From NCBI RefSeq assembly GCF_003634555.1, contig NZ_RBKS01000001.1, positions 2,170,001 to 2,234,000 of the forward strand: a stretch of 64,000 nucleotides of DNA, in the 5' to 3' direction. Source of the stretch: Frondihabitans australicus (lineage in GTDB: Bacteria; Actinomycetota; Actinomycetes; Actinomycetales; Microbacteriaceae). A model generated the notes under the pieces. That model was given only the letters and a program-made list of their open reading frames with translations. It did no database searches and was not told the DNA's origin. Made by a program: the position numbers and the translations under genes. Every line of letters starts with the position of its first letter. Positions within the stretch are counted from its first letter, which is position 1. This document shows, one piece after another, positions 1 through 9,133 of this stretch.

Positions 1-417
1 GTCGACCCGAAGGTCGTCGACGCGACGCACTTCGACGAGCTGCTCGACCTCATCGGGAAGCACGTTCCGCACCCCGCCGACACGGTCATCGCGAAGGGCT
101 ACTGCACCGCCACCGCGTGGGGATCGTTCGCGCGCAAGCACGGCCTCGAGACGTGGGGGTTCTACTACGGCAACGAGATCGAGGGGCAGAAGAACCTCCT
201 CGCGTCGACGCAGGAGACCTGGAGCACCGTCGGTCTCAACTACACCGCGACGGCCGCGCAGTGGGCGATGATGCAGGCCCTCGGCAAGACGATGATCGGC
301 CACGTGCTGCCGTCGGCCGAGGCCGCTCGCGAGAGCCTCGACCGCGGTGCGACGGGGCTCATGATCGCGAGCCTCGAGAAGACCCTCGGCGGGCTGCCGT
401 CGCCGAGCCCGTCGTAG
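1..417 (+). CDS. C-terminal part of a probable glycerophosphodiester phosphodiesterase family protein (5' end outside window)
   Basis: The frame is open from base 1 and stops at TAG 415-417, leaving 138 visible residues. The visible part has a strand-helix pattern (VIAKGYCTATAWGSFARKHG near residues 29-48) and a C-terminal GATGLMIASLEKTL that resembles the last barrel loop of GDPD proteins. The metal-binding and catalytic residues of that family would lie upstream of the window, so the family call rests on the C-terminal end only. It converges with deoC 30 bp away. Codon use matches the neighbours. It could be another TIM-barrel hydrolase; that it is a real gene end is much surer than its function. 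Confidence 0.5.
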   Translation, partial: VDPKVVDATHFDELLDLIGKHVPHPADTVIAKGYCTATAWGSFARKHGLETWGFYYGNEIEGQKNLLASTQETWSTVGLNYTATAAQWAMMQALGKTMIGHVLPSAEAARESLDRGATGLMIASLEKTLGGLPSPSPS

Positions 418-447
418 ACCCCAGAAGGTCGCAGCGAGCGGCGCTCG

Positions 448-1146
448 TCAGTAGGACGAGGAGGCGGCGCCGGCCGGGGTGGTGTCGGCGAGGAGCGCCC
501 TCGATCCTGACACCCCGAGGCGGCTGGCCCCGGCTGCGATCATGCGGCGGGCGTCGTCGAGGGTGCGGACGCCACCGGAGGCCTTGACGCCGAGGGCGTC
601 GCCGACGGTCTCGCGCATGAGCCGGACGGCGTGCTCGGTCGCCCCGCCCGCGGGGTGGAAGCCCGTGGACGTCTTGACGAAGTCGGCGCCCGCCGCGACG
701 GCGGCCCGGCAGACCGCGACGATCTCGTCGTCGTCGAGCACGGCCGACTCGATGATGACCTTCAGCACGGTGGGCGACGGAACGGCCTCGCGCACGGCGC
801 GGATGTCGGCCTCGACGTCGGCGAAGCGCTTCTCTCTCGCGGCGCCCACGTCGATGACCATGTCGATCTCGTCGGCACCGCGCTCGACGCTCTCGCGGGC
901 CTCGGCCGCCTTGATCGCGGAGGTGTGCTTGCCGCTGGGGAACCCGCACACGGCGGCGACCTTGAGGCCGGCAGCAGGAGCCGACAGGGGCAGCATCGAC
1001 GGCGACACGCAGACCGAGTACGTGGCGAGCTCGACGGCCTCCCGCACGAGCGCCTCGACATCGTCTCGGGTCGCCTCGGGCTTCAGCAGGGTGTGGTCGA
1101 TGATGCCCGCGATCTCGCGGCGTTCGGCGTCGTTCATGGCCTTCAC
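448..1146 (-). CDS. deoC: deoxyribose-phosphate aldolase
   Basis: Cytosolic class I aldolase that splits 2-deoxyribose 5-phosphate into glyceraldehyde 3-phosphate and acetaldehyde in deoxynucleoside catabolism. At 232 residues it has the usual length of short DeoC proteins. The Schiff-base lysine is in FVKTSTGF (K158), the proton-relay region is [10 protein letters not shown] (residues 92-101), and the C-terminal KASGGVRT phosphate-binding segment is present. The start at 1146 gives [10 protein letters not shown]; a second in-frame ATG at 1137 is equally possible. It stands alone, with no other deo gene beside it, and is divergent from the lipoprotein gene at 1272. Confidence 0.93.
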   Translation of the reverse strand: MKAMNDAERREIAGIIDHTLLKPEATRDDVEALVREAVELATYSVCVSPSMLPLSAPAAGLKVAAVCGFPSGKHTSAIKAAEARESVERGADEIDMVIDVGAAREKRFADVEADIRAVREAVPSPTVLKVIIESAVLDDDEIVAVCRAAVAAGADFVKTSTGFHPAGGATEHAVRLMRETVGDALGVKASGGVRTLDDARRMIAAGASRLGVSGSRALLADTTPAGAASSSY

Positions 1147-1271
1147 ACTACGCGGGTGCCGTGGCCGAACGAGCCCGTGCGGTCTCGTGGTCTAGGGTCG
1201 TCTCAGGGGGTTCTCGATGAGCGCTCTCTGAGGCGCCGAGGAAGGCGCTCCGCGAATACGAGGGGGATCCC

Positions 1272-2054
1272 ATGAAGTTCCGTTCCGCTGCCGTCATCGC
1301 CGTCGCCGCCGGCGTCCTGGTCGCCACCGCCGCCTGCTCGTCGGGTTCGGGCGCAGGATCCGGGTCGGGTGCGTCGGGGTCGAGCTCGACGCCCGCCGCG
1401 TCGAAGGCCGCGAGCGCCAAGACCTGGACCGCCGACGAGCTCCCGCCGCTCCTGCAGACCGCGGCGAAGCAGGTCGGAGTCACCGGCACCGTCCTCGACA
1501 ACGCGCAGGTGCAGTCGAAGATCTCGTCCGCCGGCGGCGCCAACGGCATCTCGTCGCTGCTGTCGCAGTCGGGGATCACGATCTCGCCGGCGTCGTGCAA
1601 GCAGATCATCACCGACAACCTGTCGACGACTCCTCCGGCGGGCACCGTCAACAGCATGCTCACGTACGGGTCGAACGCGGTCTTCGTGACGACTGAGGCC
1701 GGCAAGAGCCTGCCCGCGTCGCTCACCACCGACGCGCAGAAGAAGCAGGAGCAGGCGCTCTCCGAGTGCGGCTCGATGAAGCTGTCGCTCACCGAGAGCG
1801 GGCAGACGATCAGCATCCCGCTGACGATCAAGAAGGTCGACGTCTCGACCGACGCCGACCAGACCTACGCCTACCAGGAGACCGTGACGCTCCCCGCCGC
1901 GGCCGGCGGGACCTCGACGGCGATCGAGATCGTCAGCGCGATCTCGGGCAACCTCGTCATCACCTCCGAGGCGGCCTCGGGCTCGACGGCGACTGCGTCG
2001 GCGGTCTCGCCCGCGGCCATCATCAACGCGGTGATCGCGGCCTCGAAGAAGTAG
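1272..2054 (+). CDS. secreted lipoprotein of unknown function
   Basis: 260 residues. The N-terminus has basic residues, a hydrophobic segment (residues 6-20) and a lipobox ending ATAAC with the lipidated cysteine at residue 22, followed by a Gly/Ser/Ala-rich linker to about residue 50. The rest alternates small and hydrophobic residues with three further cysteines and no motif I recognise. It is predicted to be tethered to the outer face of the membrane. A purine-rich GAGGGGGAT lies just before the ATG. It converges with the LysR gene (30 bp gap), so it is probably monocistronic. Confidence 0.8.
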   Translation: MKFRSAAVIAVAAGVLVATAACSSGSGAGSGSGASGSSSTPAASKAASAKTWTADELPPLLQTAAKQVGVTGTVLDNAQVQSKISSAGGANGISSLLSQSGITISPASCKQIITDNLSTTPPAGTVNSMLTYGSNAVFVTTEAGKSLPASLTTDAQKKQEQALSECGSMKLSLTESGQTISIPLTIKKVDVSTDADQTYAYQETVTLPAAAGGTSTAIEIVSAISGNLVITSEAASGSTATASAVSPAAIINAVIAASKK

Positions 2055-2084
2055 CTCGCTGCGTCCCCGCCGGCGCGAGGCGCG

Positions 2085-2990
2085 TCAGGCGGGGACGAGC
2101 AGGGGGACCATCTCGAGGAGGTGACCCGCGATGGTGCCGACCCCGTCGGCTCCTGCGGGCACGGCCACACCCACGGCCCAGCGCGGCGCCGACGGATCGG
2201 CCAGAGGGATCTGCGCGAGGCCCTGCGCCTGGGGCTTCTGCGCGATCGGACGAGGCACGAGGGCCGAGCCGAGACGGCGCTGCACGAAGTCGAGCAGGGT
2301 GTGCACGTCGTTGACGACGAACGCCACGCGCCGGTCGAGGTCGCGGGCGCGGAAGGCGGCGTCGGTGATCGCCCGCACGCCCCAGCTCTCGTGGAAGTCG
2401 ACGAAGGTCTCTCCCTCGAGCTCGTCCCAGGCGACCTGGGCGTGCCCCGCGAGACGCGAGCCGGGCGGGCACACGAACACCAGCGGCTCGACCGCGATGG
2501 GGTGGATCACGGGGGCCTGGGGCCGAGTGTCGAGCGCGCCGTCGGCGCCCGCCACGAAGGCGATGTCGAGGAGGCCCGAGCGGACCTCCGAGAGCAGCTG
2601 CCCGGACCCTGCCTGCTCGAACGACACGACCACCTTCGGGTAGCGCTGGTGGAAGCGCGCCAGGAGGTCGGGCACGTCGATCGCGCCGAGGCACTGCTCG
2701 CCGCCCACCCGGAGCGTGCCGATGACCTCGCCGCGCGCCGCGATCACCGCGTCGCGGCCGGCGACCGCCTGCGCGAGCAGGGCTCGGGCGTGCGGCAGCA
2801 GAGCGCGCCCGGCCCCGGTCAGCTCGACCCGCCGGGTCGTGCGCGTGAACAGCGGCGTGCGCAGTTCGTCCTCGAGGGTGCGGATCGCAGCCGACAGGCC
2901 CGACTGCGACACCCTCGTGGCCTCCGCGGCACGGGTGAACTGGCCTTCGTCTGCAAGGGCGACGAAGTACTCCATCTGGCGAAGGTCCAC
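2085..2990 (-). CDS. LysR-family transcriptional regulator
   Basis: 301 residues, the usual LysR length. The N-terminal winged helix-turn-helix spans about residues 1-60 (MDLRQMEYFVALADEGQFTR, then SQSGLSAAIRTLEDEL), followed by a periplasmic-binding-like effector domain from about residue 90. It lies 19 bp downstream of an aldo/keto reductase gene on the same strand and is probably co-transcribed with it, with the divergent epimerase at 3982 as a further possible target. The effector is unknown. Confidence 0.9.
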   Translation of the reverse strand: MDLRQMEYFVALADEGQFTRAAEATRVSQSGLSAAIRTLEDELRTPLFTRTTRRVELTGAGRALLPHARALLAQAVAGRDAVIAARGEVIGTLRVGGEQCLGAIDVPDLLARFHQRYPKVVVSFEQAGSGQLLSEVRSGLLDIAFVAGADGALDTRPQAPVIHPIAVEPLVFVCPPGSRLAGHAQVAWDELEGETFVDFHESWGVRAITDAAFRARDLDRRVAFVVNDVHTLLDFVQRRLGSALVPRPIAQKPQAQGLAQIPLADPSAPRWAVGVAVPAGADGVGTIAGHLLEMVPLLVPA

Positions 2991-3009
2991 GGTATCGGGC
3001 CGCCTGCCG

Positions 3010-3843
3010 CTAGTTGACCTCGAGCGGGTTGCCGCCGACTCGACGGTTCTCGTCGAGGGCGTCGATCGCGGCCATCTCGTCGGCCGACAGCTCGAAGCCG
3101 AACACGTCGAGGTTCTGCGCCATGCGCTCGCGGTGGTTCGACTTGGGGATCACGACGAGCCCGGTCTGCAGGTGCCAGCGCAGCACGACCTGGGCCGGCG
3201 TCACGCCGTGCGCGGCCGCGGCGACCTGGATCGACGCCATGCCGAAGAGGTCGTACTTGCCCTGGCCGAGCGGCCCCCACGACTCCGTGACGATGGAGTG
3301 CTTCGCGTGGAACTCGCGGAGCGCCCGCTGCTGGAAGATCGGGTGCAGCTCGACCTGATTGACCGCAGGAGCCTGCCCGGTCGCGTCGATGATCCGCTCG
3401 AGGTGGTCGATCTCGAAGTTGCTCACGCCGATCGCCCGGGCGCGGCCGTCGGCGGCGAACGAGGTGAACGTCTTCCAGGTGTCGACGTAGAAGTCGTTGG
3501 CCGGCATCGGCCAGTGGATCAGGTACAGGTCGAGGCTGTCGAGCCCCAGCGCCTCGAGGCTGCGCTCGAACGCGCCCTCGACGTCGCGCGCCTTGTGGTG
3601 GTCGTTGCGGAGCTTCGTCGTGACGAAGACCTCGTCGCGGGCCAGCCCGGAGGCCTTGAGCGCCGCGCCGACCTCCTTCTCGTTGTTGTAGCCGGTCGCC
3701 GTGTCGATGTGGCGGTAGCCGACCTCGAGGGCGTCCTCGACGACGCGCTGAGTGTCGGCCGGGTCGACGAGGAAGACGCCGAAGCCGAGCTGCGGGATCG
3801 AGGTGCCGGACGAGAGGGCGAGCGAGGGCGCTGAAGCGGTCAT
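3010..3843 (-). CDS. aldo/keto reductase
   Basis: NADPH-dependent oxidoreductase of the AKR superfamily, 277 residues, close to AKR3/AKR5-type 2,5-diketo-gluconate reductase-like proteins. The catalytic tetrad can be read as Asp and Tyr in DTATGYNNEKEVG, Lys in VTTKLRND and His in LYLIHWPMP; the cofactor segment VIPKSNHRERMAQN is near residue 230. The substrate is unknown. It is the first gene of a two-gene unit with the LysR gene and is divergent from the epimerase gene across a 138-bp gap, which is the likely regulatory region. Confidence 0.9.
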   Translation of the reverse strand: MTASAPSLALSSGTSIPQLGFGVFLVDPADTQRVVEDALEVGYRHIDTATGYNNEKEVGAALKASGLARDEVFVTTKLRNDHHKARDVEGAFERSLEALGLDSLDLYLIHWPMPANDFYVDTWKTFTSFAADGRARAIGVSNFEIDHLERIIDATGQAPAVNQVELHPIFQQRALREFHAKHSIVTESWGPLGQGKYDLFGMASIQVAAAAHGVTPAQVVLRWHLQTGLVVIPKSNHRERMAQNLDVFGFELSADEMAAIDALDENRRVGGNPLEVN

Positions 3844-3981
3844 GCGTCGAACCTATCTCGCGGCGACCCTACAGGTCGAACAGCCAATCCTTCTGCGATT
3901 GACAACCTGCGCTTCTGAACAGCCGCCGCTGGTTGACTGGGGCGCACGATCCGAATCCCCCACGTTCGAAGGAGAACCGCA

Positions 3982-4827
3982 GTGAAGATCGCTCTCACCG
4001 GAGGCAGCGGCAAGCTCGGCCGCAGCGTCCTCACCCGCCTGCGCGCCGACGGCCACGACGTCACCAACTTCGACCGGTTCGGGGAGCGCGGGCCCGGCTT
4101 CCTCCGCGTCGACCTCACCGACTACGGCCAGGTGCTCGACGCCGTCCTCGGCCTCGACGAGCGCCAGGGCTCGTTCGACGCGATCGTGCACCTCGGCGCC
4201 ATCCCCGCGCCGGGGATCCTGCCCGACGCCGAGACGTTCCACAACAACATGCTCTCGACCTACAACGTCTTCCAGTCGGCCCGTCGCGCCGGCATCAAGA
4301 AGATCGTCTACGCATCGAGCGAGACCGTGCTCGGCCTGCCGTTCGACGTCGACCCGCCGTACATCCCGGTGGACGAGGAGTACCCGGCGCGCCCCGAGAG
4401 CACCTACTCGCTCGTGAAGCACCTCGAGGAGACGATGGCGAAAGAGCTCGTGCGCTGGGATCCTTCGCTGTCGATCACCGGCTTCCGCTTCTCGAACGTG
4501 ATGAACCCCGACGACTACGCCGAGTTCCCGTCGTTCGACGACGACGCGATGAAGCGCAAGTGGAACCTCTGGGGCTACATCGACGGGCGCGACGGCGCGC
4601 AGGCCGTGGCTCTCGCGCTGCAGAAGGCCGAGCCCGGCTTCGAGGCGATGATCATCGCCGCGGCCGACACCGTGATGTCACGACCGAGCGCCGAGCTGGC
4701 GCGCGAGGTGTTCCCGAACGTCACGATCACGCGCGACGTGCAGGGCACCGAGACGCTGCTGTCGATCGAGAAGGCGCGGCGGCTGCTCGGCTACGAGCCG
4801 GAGCACTCCTGGCACGACCACGTGTGA
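3982..4827 (+). CDS. NAD(P)-dependent epimerase/dehydratase (extended SDR)
   Basis: 281 residues. The Rossmann motif GGSGKLG is at residues 7-13, and the SDR catalytic Ser-Tyr-Lys set is seen as YASSE followed by a YSLVK segment (YxxxK). The length and the early FGERGPGFLRVDLTDY stretch resemble uronate dehydrogenase-like or nucleotide-sugar epimerase-like SDRs. A GAAGGAGAA Shine-Dalgarno sequence precedes the ATG. The substrate cannot be assigned from sequence. It converges with another SDR gene at 4862, 34 bp away. Confidence 0.87.
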   Translation: MKIALTGGSGKLGRSVLTRLRADGHDVTNFDRFGERGPGFLRVDLTDYGQVLDAVLGLDERQGSFDAIVHLGAIPAPGILPDAETFHNNMLSTYNVFQSARRAGIKKIVYASSETVLGLPFDVDPPYIPVDEEYPARPESTYSLVKHLEETMAKELVRWDPSLSITGFRFSNVMNPDDYAEFPSFDDDAMKRKWNLWGYIDGRDGAQAVALALQKAEPGFEAMIIAAADTVMSRPSAELAREVFPNVTITRDVQGTETLLSIEKARRLLGYEPEHSWHDHV

Positions 4828-4861
4828 CGCGCGCGCGGGCGGGCGGCGGGGCCGGGCGCCG

Positions 4862-5737
4862 CTACGGGTGCCGGATGCCCTCCCCCGCCAGCACGGCGGC
4901 GTAGCCCTCCCGGTACGACGGATAGCGGAAGCGGAACCCGGTGGAGCGGAGCAGGTCGTTGGCGAGGCGGCGGTCGCCGGTGGGCTTGCGGCCTGCTCCT
5001 GCGCCCTGGTTGCGCCCTGACGGCGGCTCGCGCACGTCGAGTGAGCGGGCGAGGAAGCCCAGCACGTCGCCGAGTTGCGCCGGCTCGTCGTCGACCCCGA
5101 TCAGCACGGGCGGCGGCGCCGAGCGCAGCAGAGCCAGGTGCACGAGCGCGCGGGCGGCGTCGTCGCGGTGGATGCGGTTCGTCATGTGCGAGCCGCGCGG
5201 CACACGGCAGTCGCCTGCCCGCACCTGGTCGATGAGGCGGGTGCGCCCTGGACCGTAGACACCGCCGAGTCGCAGGATCGACGACTCGCCCTCGTACCGC
5301 TCGACGATCGTCTCGGCCTCCCGCAGCACCTTCGCCGTCGGCGTGTTCGGGTCGGTCGGAGTCCGCTCGTCGACCCAGGAGCCGTCGTCGACGCCGTACA
5401 CGGCGGTCGACGACACGAGCAGGAGCCGCGGGGTCGCCCGGGCACTCGCCGCTCCCTCGAGCACGTGGCGGAGCCCGTCGACGTAGACCGCCCGGTAGGC
5501 CTCCGCCGTGCGCTCGGTCGCGGCCAGCGCGACGATGACGACGTCGACGTCGGCGGGCACGTGGGGTGCGTCGTGCGTCAGATCGATGCTCTGCCGCGCG
5601 AACGCCGCCGGCAGCACGTCGGCGGAGCGTCGCACGCCGATCACGCGGTGGCCGCGGGCAGCGAGAAGCAGGCCGGTCTCGGTGCCGAGGTCGCCGCAGC
5701 CCGCGATCAGGACCGTGATGGTGCTCTCCCCCGGCAT
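4862..5737 (-). CDS. NAD-dependent epimerase-like protein (YeeZ-type atypical SDR)
   Basis: 291 residues. The N-terminal dinucleotide-binding motif is AGCGDLGTETG (residues 12-22), and a central SSTAVYG segment followed by a reduced active site fits atypical SDRs of the YeeZ/WcaG type. Function in this subgroup is mostly unknown. One copy of the octamer GATCCTGC in the coding strand (5272-5279 on the plus strand) encodes the Ile-Leu pair of SSILRLGG. It is separated by 40 bp from the upstream MMPL gene on the same strand. Confidence 0.82.
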   Translation of the reverse strand: MPGESTITVLIAGCGDLGTETGLLLAARGHRVIGVRRSADVLPAAFARQSIDLTHDAPHVPADVDVVIVALAATERTAEAYRAVYVDGLRHVLEGAASARATPRLLLVSSTAVYGVDDGSWVDERTPTDPNTPTAKVLREAETIVERYEGESSILRLGGVYGPGRTRLIDQVRAGDCRVPRGSHMTNRIHRDDAARALVHLALLRSAPPPVLIGVDDEPAQLGDVLGFLARSLDVREPPSGRNQGAGAGRKPTGDRRLANDLLRSTGFRFRYPSYREGYAAVLAGEGIRHP

Positions 5738-5777
5738 GCCACCACGCTAGCGCGCCGACCGGCCCGTCGGTGCTGCG

Positions 5778-8345
5778 CTACTGCGCGGCGCGGTGCGACG
5801 GCGGGCCCTCGTGGTGCACGGCGGGCTCGGCGTCGACGGGCACGGGCGCCGCGTGCGACTGGTGGTGCGAGCCGTCGACCGGGTGGGTTCGCTCCAGCTT
5901 CGCGCCCTCGACGTCGACGTCCGGCAGGATCCGGTCGAGCCACTTCGGGAACCACCACGCCGACCGCCCGAGCAGGTGCATGACGGCCGGGATGAGCAGC
6001 ATGCGCACGACGAACGCGTCGACGAGCACTCCGAAGCCGAGGCCGAAGCCGATCGGGCGGATGGTCGAGGAGTCGGAGAAGATGAAGCCCGAGAACACCG
6101 AGATCATGATGATCGCGGCCGCGGCGACCACGTTCCGCCCGGCGTGGAGGCCCCGCTGCACGGCGACCTTCGCCGACGCCCCGTGGGCGAACGCCTCGCG
6201 CATGCCCGACACGAGGAACAGCTGGTAGTCCATCGCGAGCCCGAACAGCACGCCGACCTCGATGATCGGCAGGAAGCTCAGGATCGGCGCCGGGTCGTGC
6301 ACCCCGAAGATGAACGACAGCCAGCCGAACTGGTAGATCGCGGTGAGACCGCCGAACGCGGCCAGCAGCGAGAGCACGAACCCGGCCGTCGCGGTGAGCG
6401 GCACAAGCAGCGACCGGAACACGATGATGAGGATGATCAGCGAGAGGCCGACGACCACCACGAGGTAGAGCGGCAGCACGTCGGCGAGCTTCTCGGAGAC
6501 GTCGATGTTCGCGCTCGCGTTTCCGGCCACGCCGATCGTCGCCTTGCCGTCGTCGGTAGAGATCGGCGACAGGGCGCGCAGGTCGTGCACGAGGTTCTCG
6601 GTCGAGACGCTCGACGGGCCGCCCGTGGGGATCACCTGGTAGGCGACGACCGTGCCGTCCTTCGAGGCGCCGATCGGCGCGACGGCCGACACGTTCTTCT
6701 GCGACGAGATCTTGGCGCCGATCGTGACCTCCTGCTGCAGCAGGTCGGTTCCGGTCGCCTTCTTCGGCAGGTCGGCCACGACGAGCAGCGGCCCGTTCTG
6801 GCCCTCGCCGAACTTCGACGCGAGCGTCTCGAACGCCTTGTACTGGCTCGAGTCGGTCGCCTCGGACGAGCCGTCGGGCAGGCCGAAGCGCATCTGCATG
6901 GCGGGCAGGGCGATCGTGCCGAGCACGGCGACGCCGACGATCAGCGTCACGATGGCCCGCCAGGTCTTCATCGGGGCGTTGGGGATCCGGGTGGAGGCCG
7001 TGTTGCCGATGGCCTCGCGCTCCTTCCGGCGCAGGATCCTCATGCCGACGATCGAGAGCATCGCGGGAGTGAAGCTGATCGCCACGAGGATCGACACGGC
7101 CACGGCGACCGCGCCGACGGTGCCCATGAGGCCGAGGAACGGGATGCCCGTGATGTTGAGGGCGAGGAGCGCGATGATCACCGTGGATCCTGCGAACAGG
7201 ACGGCGTTGCCCGAGGTGCCGTTCGCGAGCCCGATCGACTCCTGCAGCTCCATGCCCTGCTTCAGCTGCCTGCGGTGCCGGTTGAGGATGAACAGCGAGT
7301 AGTCGATGCCGACCGCGAGCCCCAGCATGACGCCGAGCACGGTCGTGACCGAGTTGAACTGCACTAGCCCCGAGAACGCCGTCGCGCCGAGCACGGAGAC
7401 GCCGATGCCGACGATCGCGGCGAGCAGCGGGAGGCCGGCGCCGATGATGGTGCCGAGCATGATGAGCAGGACGATCAGGGCGACGACGAGGCCGATGACC
7501 TCGCCCGGGCCCAGGATCGAGGGCACCGCCTGGGCGATGTCGTCCGTCACGTAGACGTGCACGCCGTCGAGGCCCTTCGCGGCCGTGGAGACGATCGACG
7601 ACTTCACGTCGGCGTCGACCTCGTAGAGGGACTTCGTGAAGCTGACCGATCCCACGGCGGTGGAGCCGTCCTTCGACACGAAGCGGATGTTCTTCGACTG
7701 GTCGAGGAGGTCCGCGCCGAGCTCGAGTTTCGTCTCCTGCGTCTTCAGGGTCTTCGTCGACGAGTCGATCTTGGCCTGCTGGGCCTTGAGCTGCGCGGTG
7801 CCGGCGTCGATGGTGGCCTGCTGCGAGGCGAGCGCCGAGGCGGGGGTTCCGGCGGCCTTCGCGGCGTCGAGCTGCTTCTGGCCGGCGTCGAGCTGCTTCT
7901 GCGCGGCGTCGAGCTGAGCCTGGCCCGCGGCGAGCTGCTTCTTGGCGTTCGCGATCTGCGTGCGGCCGGTCGTCACCTGCGCCTTCTGCTTGTCGAGCTC
8001 GGCCTGCGTCGTGAACGGGTCGGTGACGCCCTTGACCTGGTGCTTGCCCTTGATCGAGGTGAGGAAGTCGGAGACCTCGGTCTTCTCGCTCGCGGTGAAG
8101 GCCTTGCCGTCCGTCGTCTCGAACACGATGCTGCCCGATCCGCCCGAGGCCGACGGGAACTTCTTCGCCAGCTCGTCCGTGACCTTCTGGGTCGCCGTGC
8201 CGGGAATGGTGATCGACGACGACGGCGTGCCCTTGAAGAGCGCGTAGCCGGTGCCGGCGAGGGCGATGATCACCACCCACGCGATGATCACCGTCCAGTG
8301 GCGGCGTGCGGCGAACCGCCCGAGACGGTAGAGGAGACCGGCCAT
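5778..8345 (-). CDS. MMPL/RND-family membrane transporter
   Basis: 855-residue inner-membrane protein. A first transmembrane helix lies near residues 15-35, then a large extracytoplasmic loop with an Ala/Gln/Leu/Asp heptad segment (about residues 120-215; repeated QLDAAQKQLDAG), a block of five to six helices (about 270-440), a second extracytoplasmic domain and a second helix block (about 610-790). That is the duplicated MMPL layout. Such proteins export lipids or hydrophobic compounds using the proton gradient. The C-terminal tail (about 790-855) is His- and Pro-rich. It lies 66 bp downstream of a TetR gene on the same strand, a usual repressor/pump pairing. Confidence 0.92.
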   Translation of the reverse strand: MAGLLYRLGRFAARRHWTVIIAWVVIIALAGTGYALFKGTPSSSITIPGTATQKVTDELAKKFPSASGGSGSIVFETTDGKAFTASEKTEVSDFLTSIKGKHQVKGVTDPFTTQAELDKQKAQVTTGRTQIANAKKQLAAGQAQLDAAQKQLDAGQKQLDAAKAAGTPASALASQQATIDAGTAQLKAQQAKIDSSTKTLKTQETKLELGADLLDQSKNIRFVSKDGSTAVGSVSFTKSLYEVDADVKSSIVSTAAKGLDGVHVYVTDDIAQAVPSILGPGEVIGLVVALIVLLIMLGTIIGAGLPLLAAIVGIGVSVLGATAFSGLVQFNSVTTVLGVMLGLAVGIDYSLFILNRHRRQLKQGMELQESIGLANGTSGNAVLFAGSTVIIALLALNITGIPFLGLMGTVGAVAVAVSILVAISFTPAMLSIVGMRILRRKEREAIGNTASTRIPNAPMKTWRAIVTLIVGVAVLGTIALPAMQMRFGLPDGSSEATDSSQYKAFETLASKFGEGQNGPLLVVADLPKKATGTDLLQQEVTIGAKISSQKNVSAVAPIGASKDGTVVAYQVIPTGGPSSVSTENLVHDLRALSPISTDDGKATIGVAGNASANIDVSEKLADVLPLYLVVVVGLSLIILIIVFRSLLVPLTATAGFVLSLLAAFGGLTAIYQFGWLSFIFGVHDPAPILSFLPIIEVGVLFGLAMDYQLFLVSGMREAFAHGASAKVAVQRGLHAGRNVVAAAAIIMISVFSGFIFSDSSTIRPIGFGLGFGVLVDAFVVRMLLIPAVMHLLGRSAWWFPKWLDRILPDVDVEGAKLERTHPVDGSHHQSHAAPVPVDAEPAVHHEGPPSHRAAQ

Positions 8346-8411
8346 GGGATCCCTGTTTCTTTCTCTGCTGTGGTGGTGGGTGGAGGGGGTGCGCCGGTGG
8401 ACCCCCGGTGG

Positions 8412-9083
8412 TCAGTCGCGCGGGCGGTAGCCTGCGCGCACGCTGTCGATGAGTCGTTCGAGGAGGTCGCTCCAGGCGCCGCGACCCTGCGCGTCGAGGG
8501 CGACCCCGCAGTGCAGGATCCAGTGCTTCGCGATGACGATCACGCCGCCCATGAGGGACGAGACGAGCAGCTCGGCCTCCAGTGCGTCGGCGCCCGGGTG
8601 GCGGCGGTTCACCTCGCCGAGCAGGCGCGTGGCCGCACGCGAGAACGCCTCGTCGCTGAGGGCGCGCCCACGGGCGTCATCGGGGTCGGGTTCGCCGAGG
8701 ATCTGCCCGATCCTGTCGATGGCGAGGGGAAGGTCGGTCGTGCGCAGGACGACGGCGAGCTCGTCGAACATCGAGGCGCGCGAGTCGTCGCCGACCGGTG
8801 CCGCGGCGACCGCGGCGATGAAGTCGTCGACGATGACGTCGAGTTCTTCGGCGCACAGCGTGAGGAGGATCTCGTCGAGCGAGGCGAAGTGGTTGAAGAT
8901 GGTGCGACGCGCGATGTCGGCGCGTTCCGCGAGTTCGTCGACCGAGAAGCGCGGGCCCGAGCGTTCGTCGACGAGGCCGCGTGCGGCGCGCAGGATCGCT
9001 GCGCGGTGGCGGGCCTTCAGCGCGGCGCGGCGATCGGGCGCGGCGTGCCGGTCGGGAGCCGTGGCCGAGGAAGCGGAGAGCAC
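8412..9083 (-). CDS. TetR-family transcriptional regulator
   Basis: 223 residues, starting at GTG 9083. The helix-turn-helix is FSVDELAERADIARRTIFNH (about residues 45-64) and the C-terminal half is an all-helical ligand domain. It precedes the MMPL gene on the same strand and a nested palindrome lies just upstream at 9096-9118, so it probably represses itself and the pump. The inducer is unknown; lipophilic compounds are usual for this pairing. Confidence 0.9.
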   Translation of the reverse strand: MLSASSATAPDRHAAPDRRAALKARHRAAILRAARGLVDERSGPRFSVDELAERADIARRTIFNHFASLDEILLTLCAEELDVIVDDFIAAVAAAPVGDDSRASMFDELAVVLRTTDLPLAIDRIGQILGEPDPDDARGRALSDEAFSRAATRLLGEVNRRHPGADALEAELLVSSLMGGVIVIAKHWILHCGVALDAQGRGAWSDLLERLIDSVRAGYRPRD

Positions 9084-9095
9084 CCGTTCACACTA

Positions 9096-9118
9096 AGTGC
9101 ATGGATGCACTCGGTGCA
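9096..9118. promoter_or_regulatory. Candidate TetR operator upstream of the TetR/MMPL unit
   Basis: Two overlapping inverted repeats share a central half-site: AGTGCA-TGGA-TGCACT at 9096-9111 and TGCAC-TCG-GTGCA at 9106-9118. The block sits 13 bp before the GTG of the TetR gene. Three GTGCA half-sites in 22 bp fit binding of one or two TetR dimers. Binding is inferred from layout only. Confidence 0.55.
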
Positions 9119-9133
9119 CACTTCTCGGGGAAT

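Noticed and set aside
7741-7980. Repeated sequence inside the MMPL gene
   Set aside because: It codes for a heptad-like QLDAAQKQLDAG coiled-coil segment of the extracytoplasmic loop; it is a protein repeat, not a separate element.
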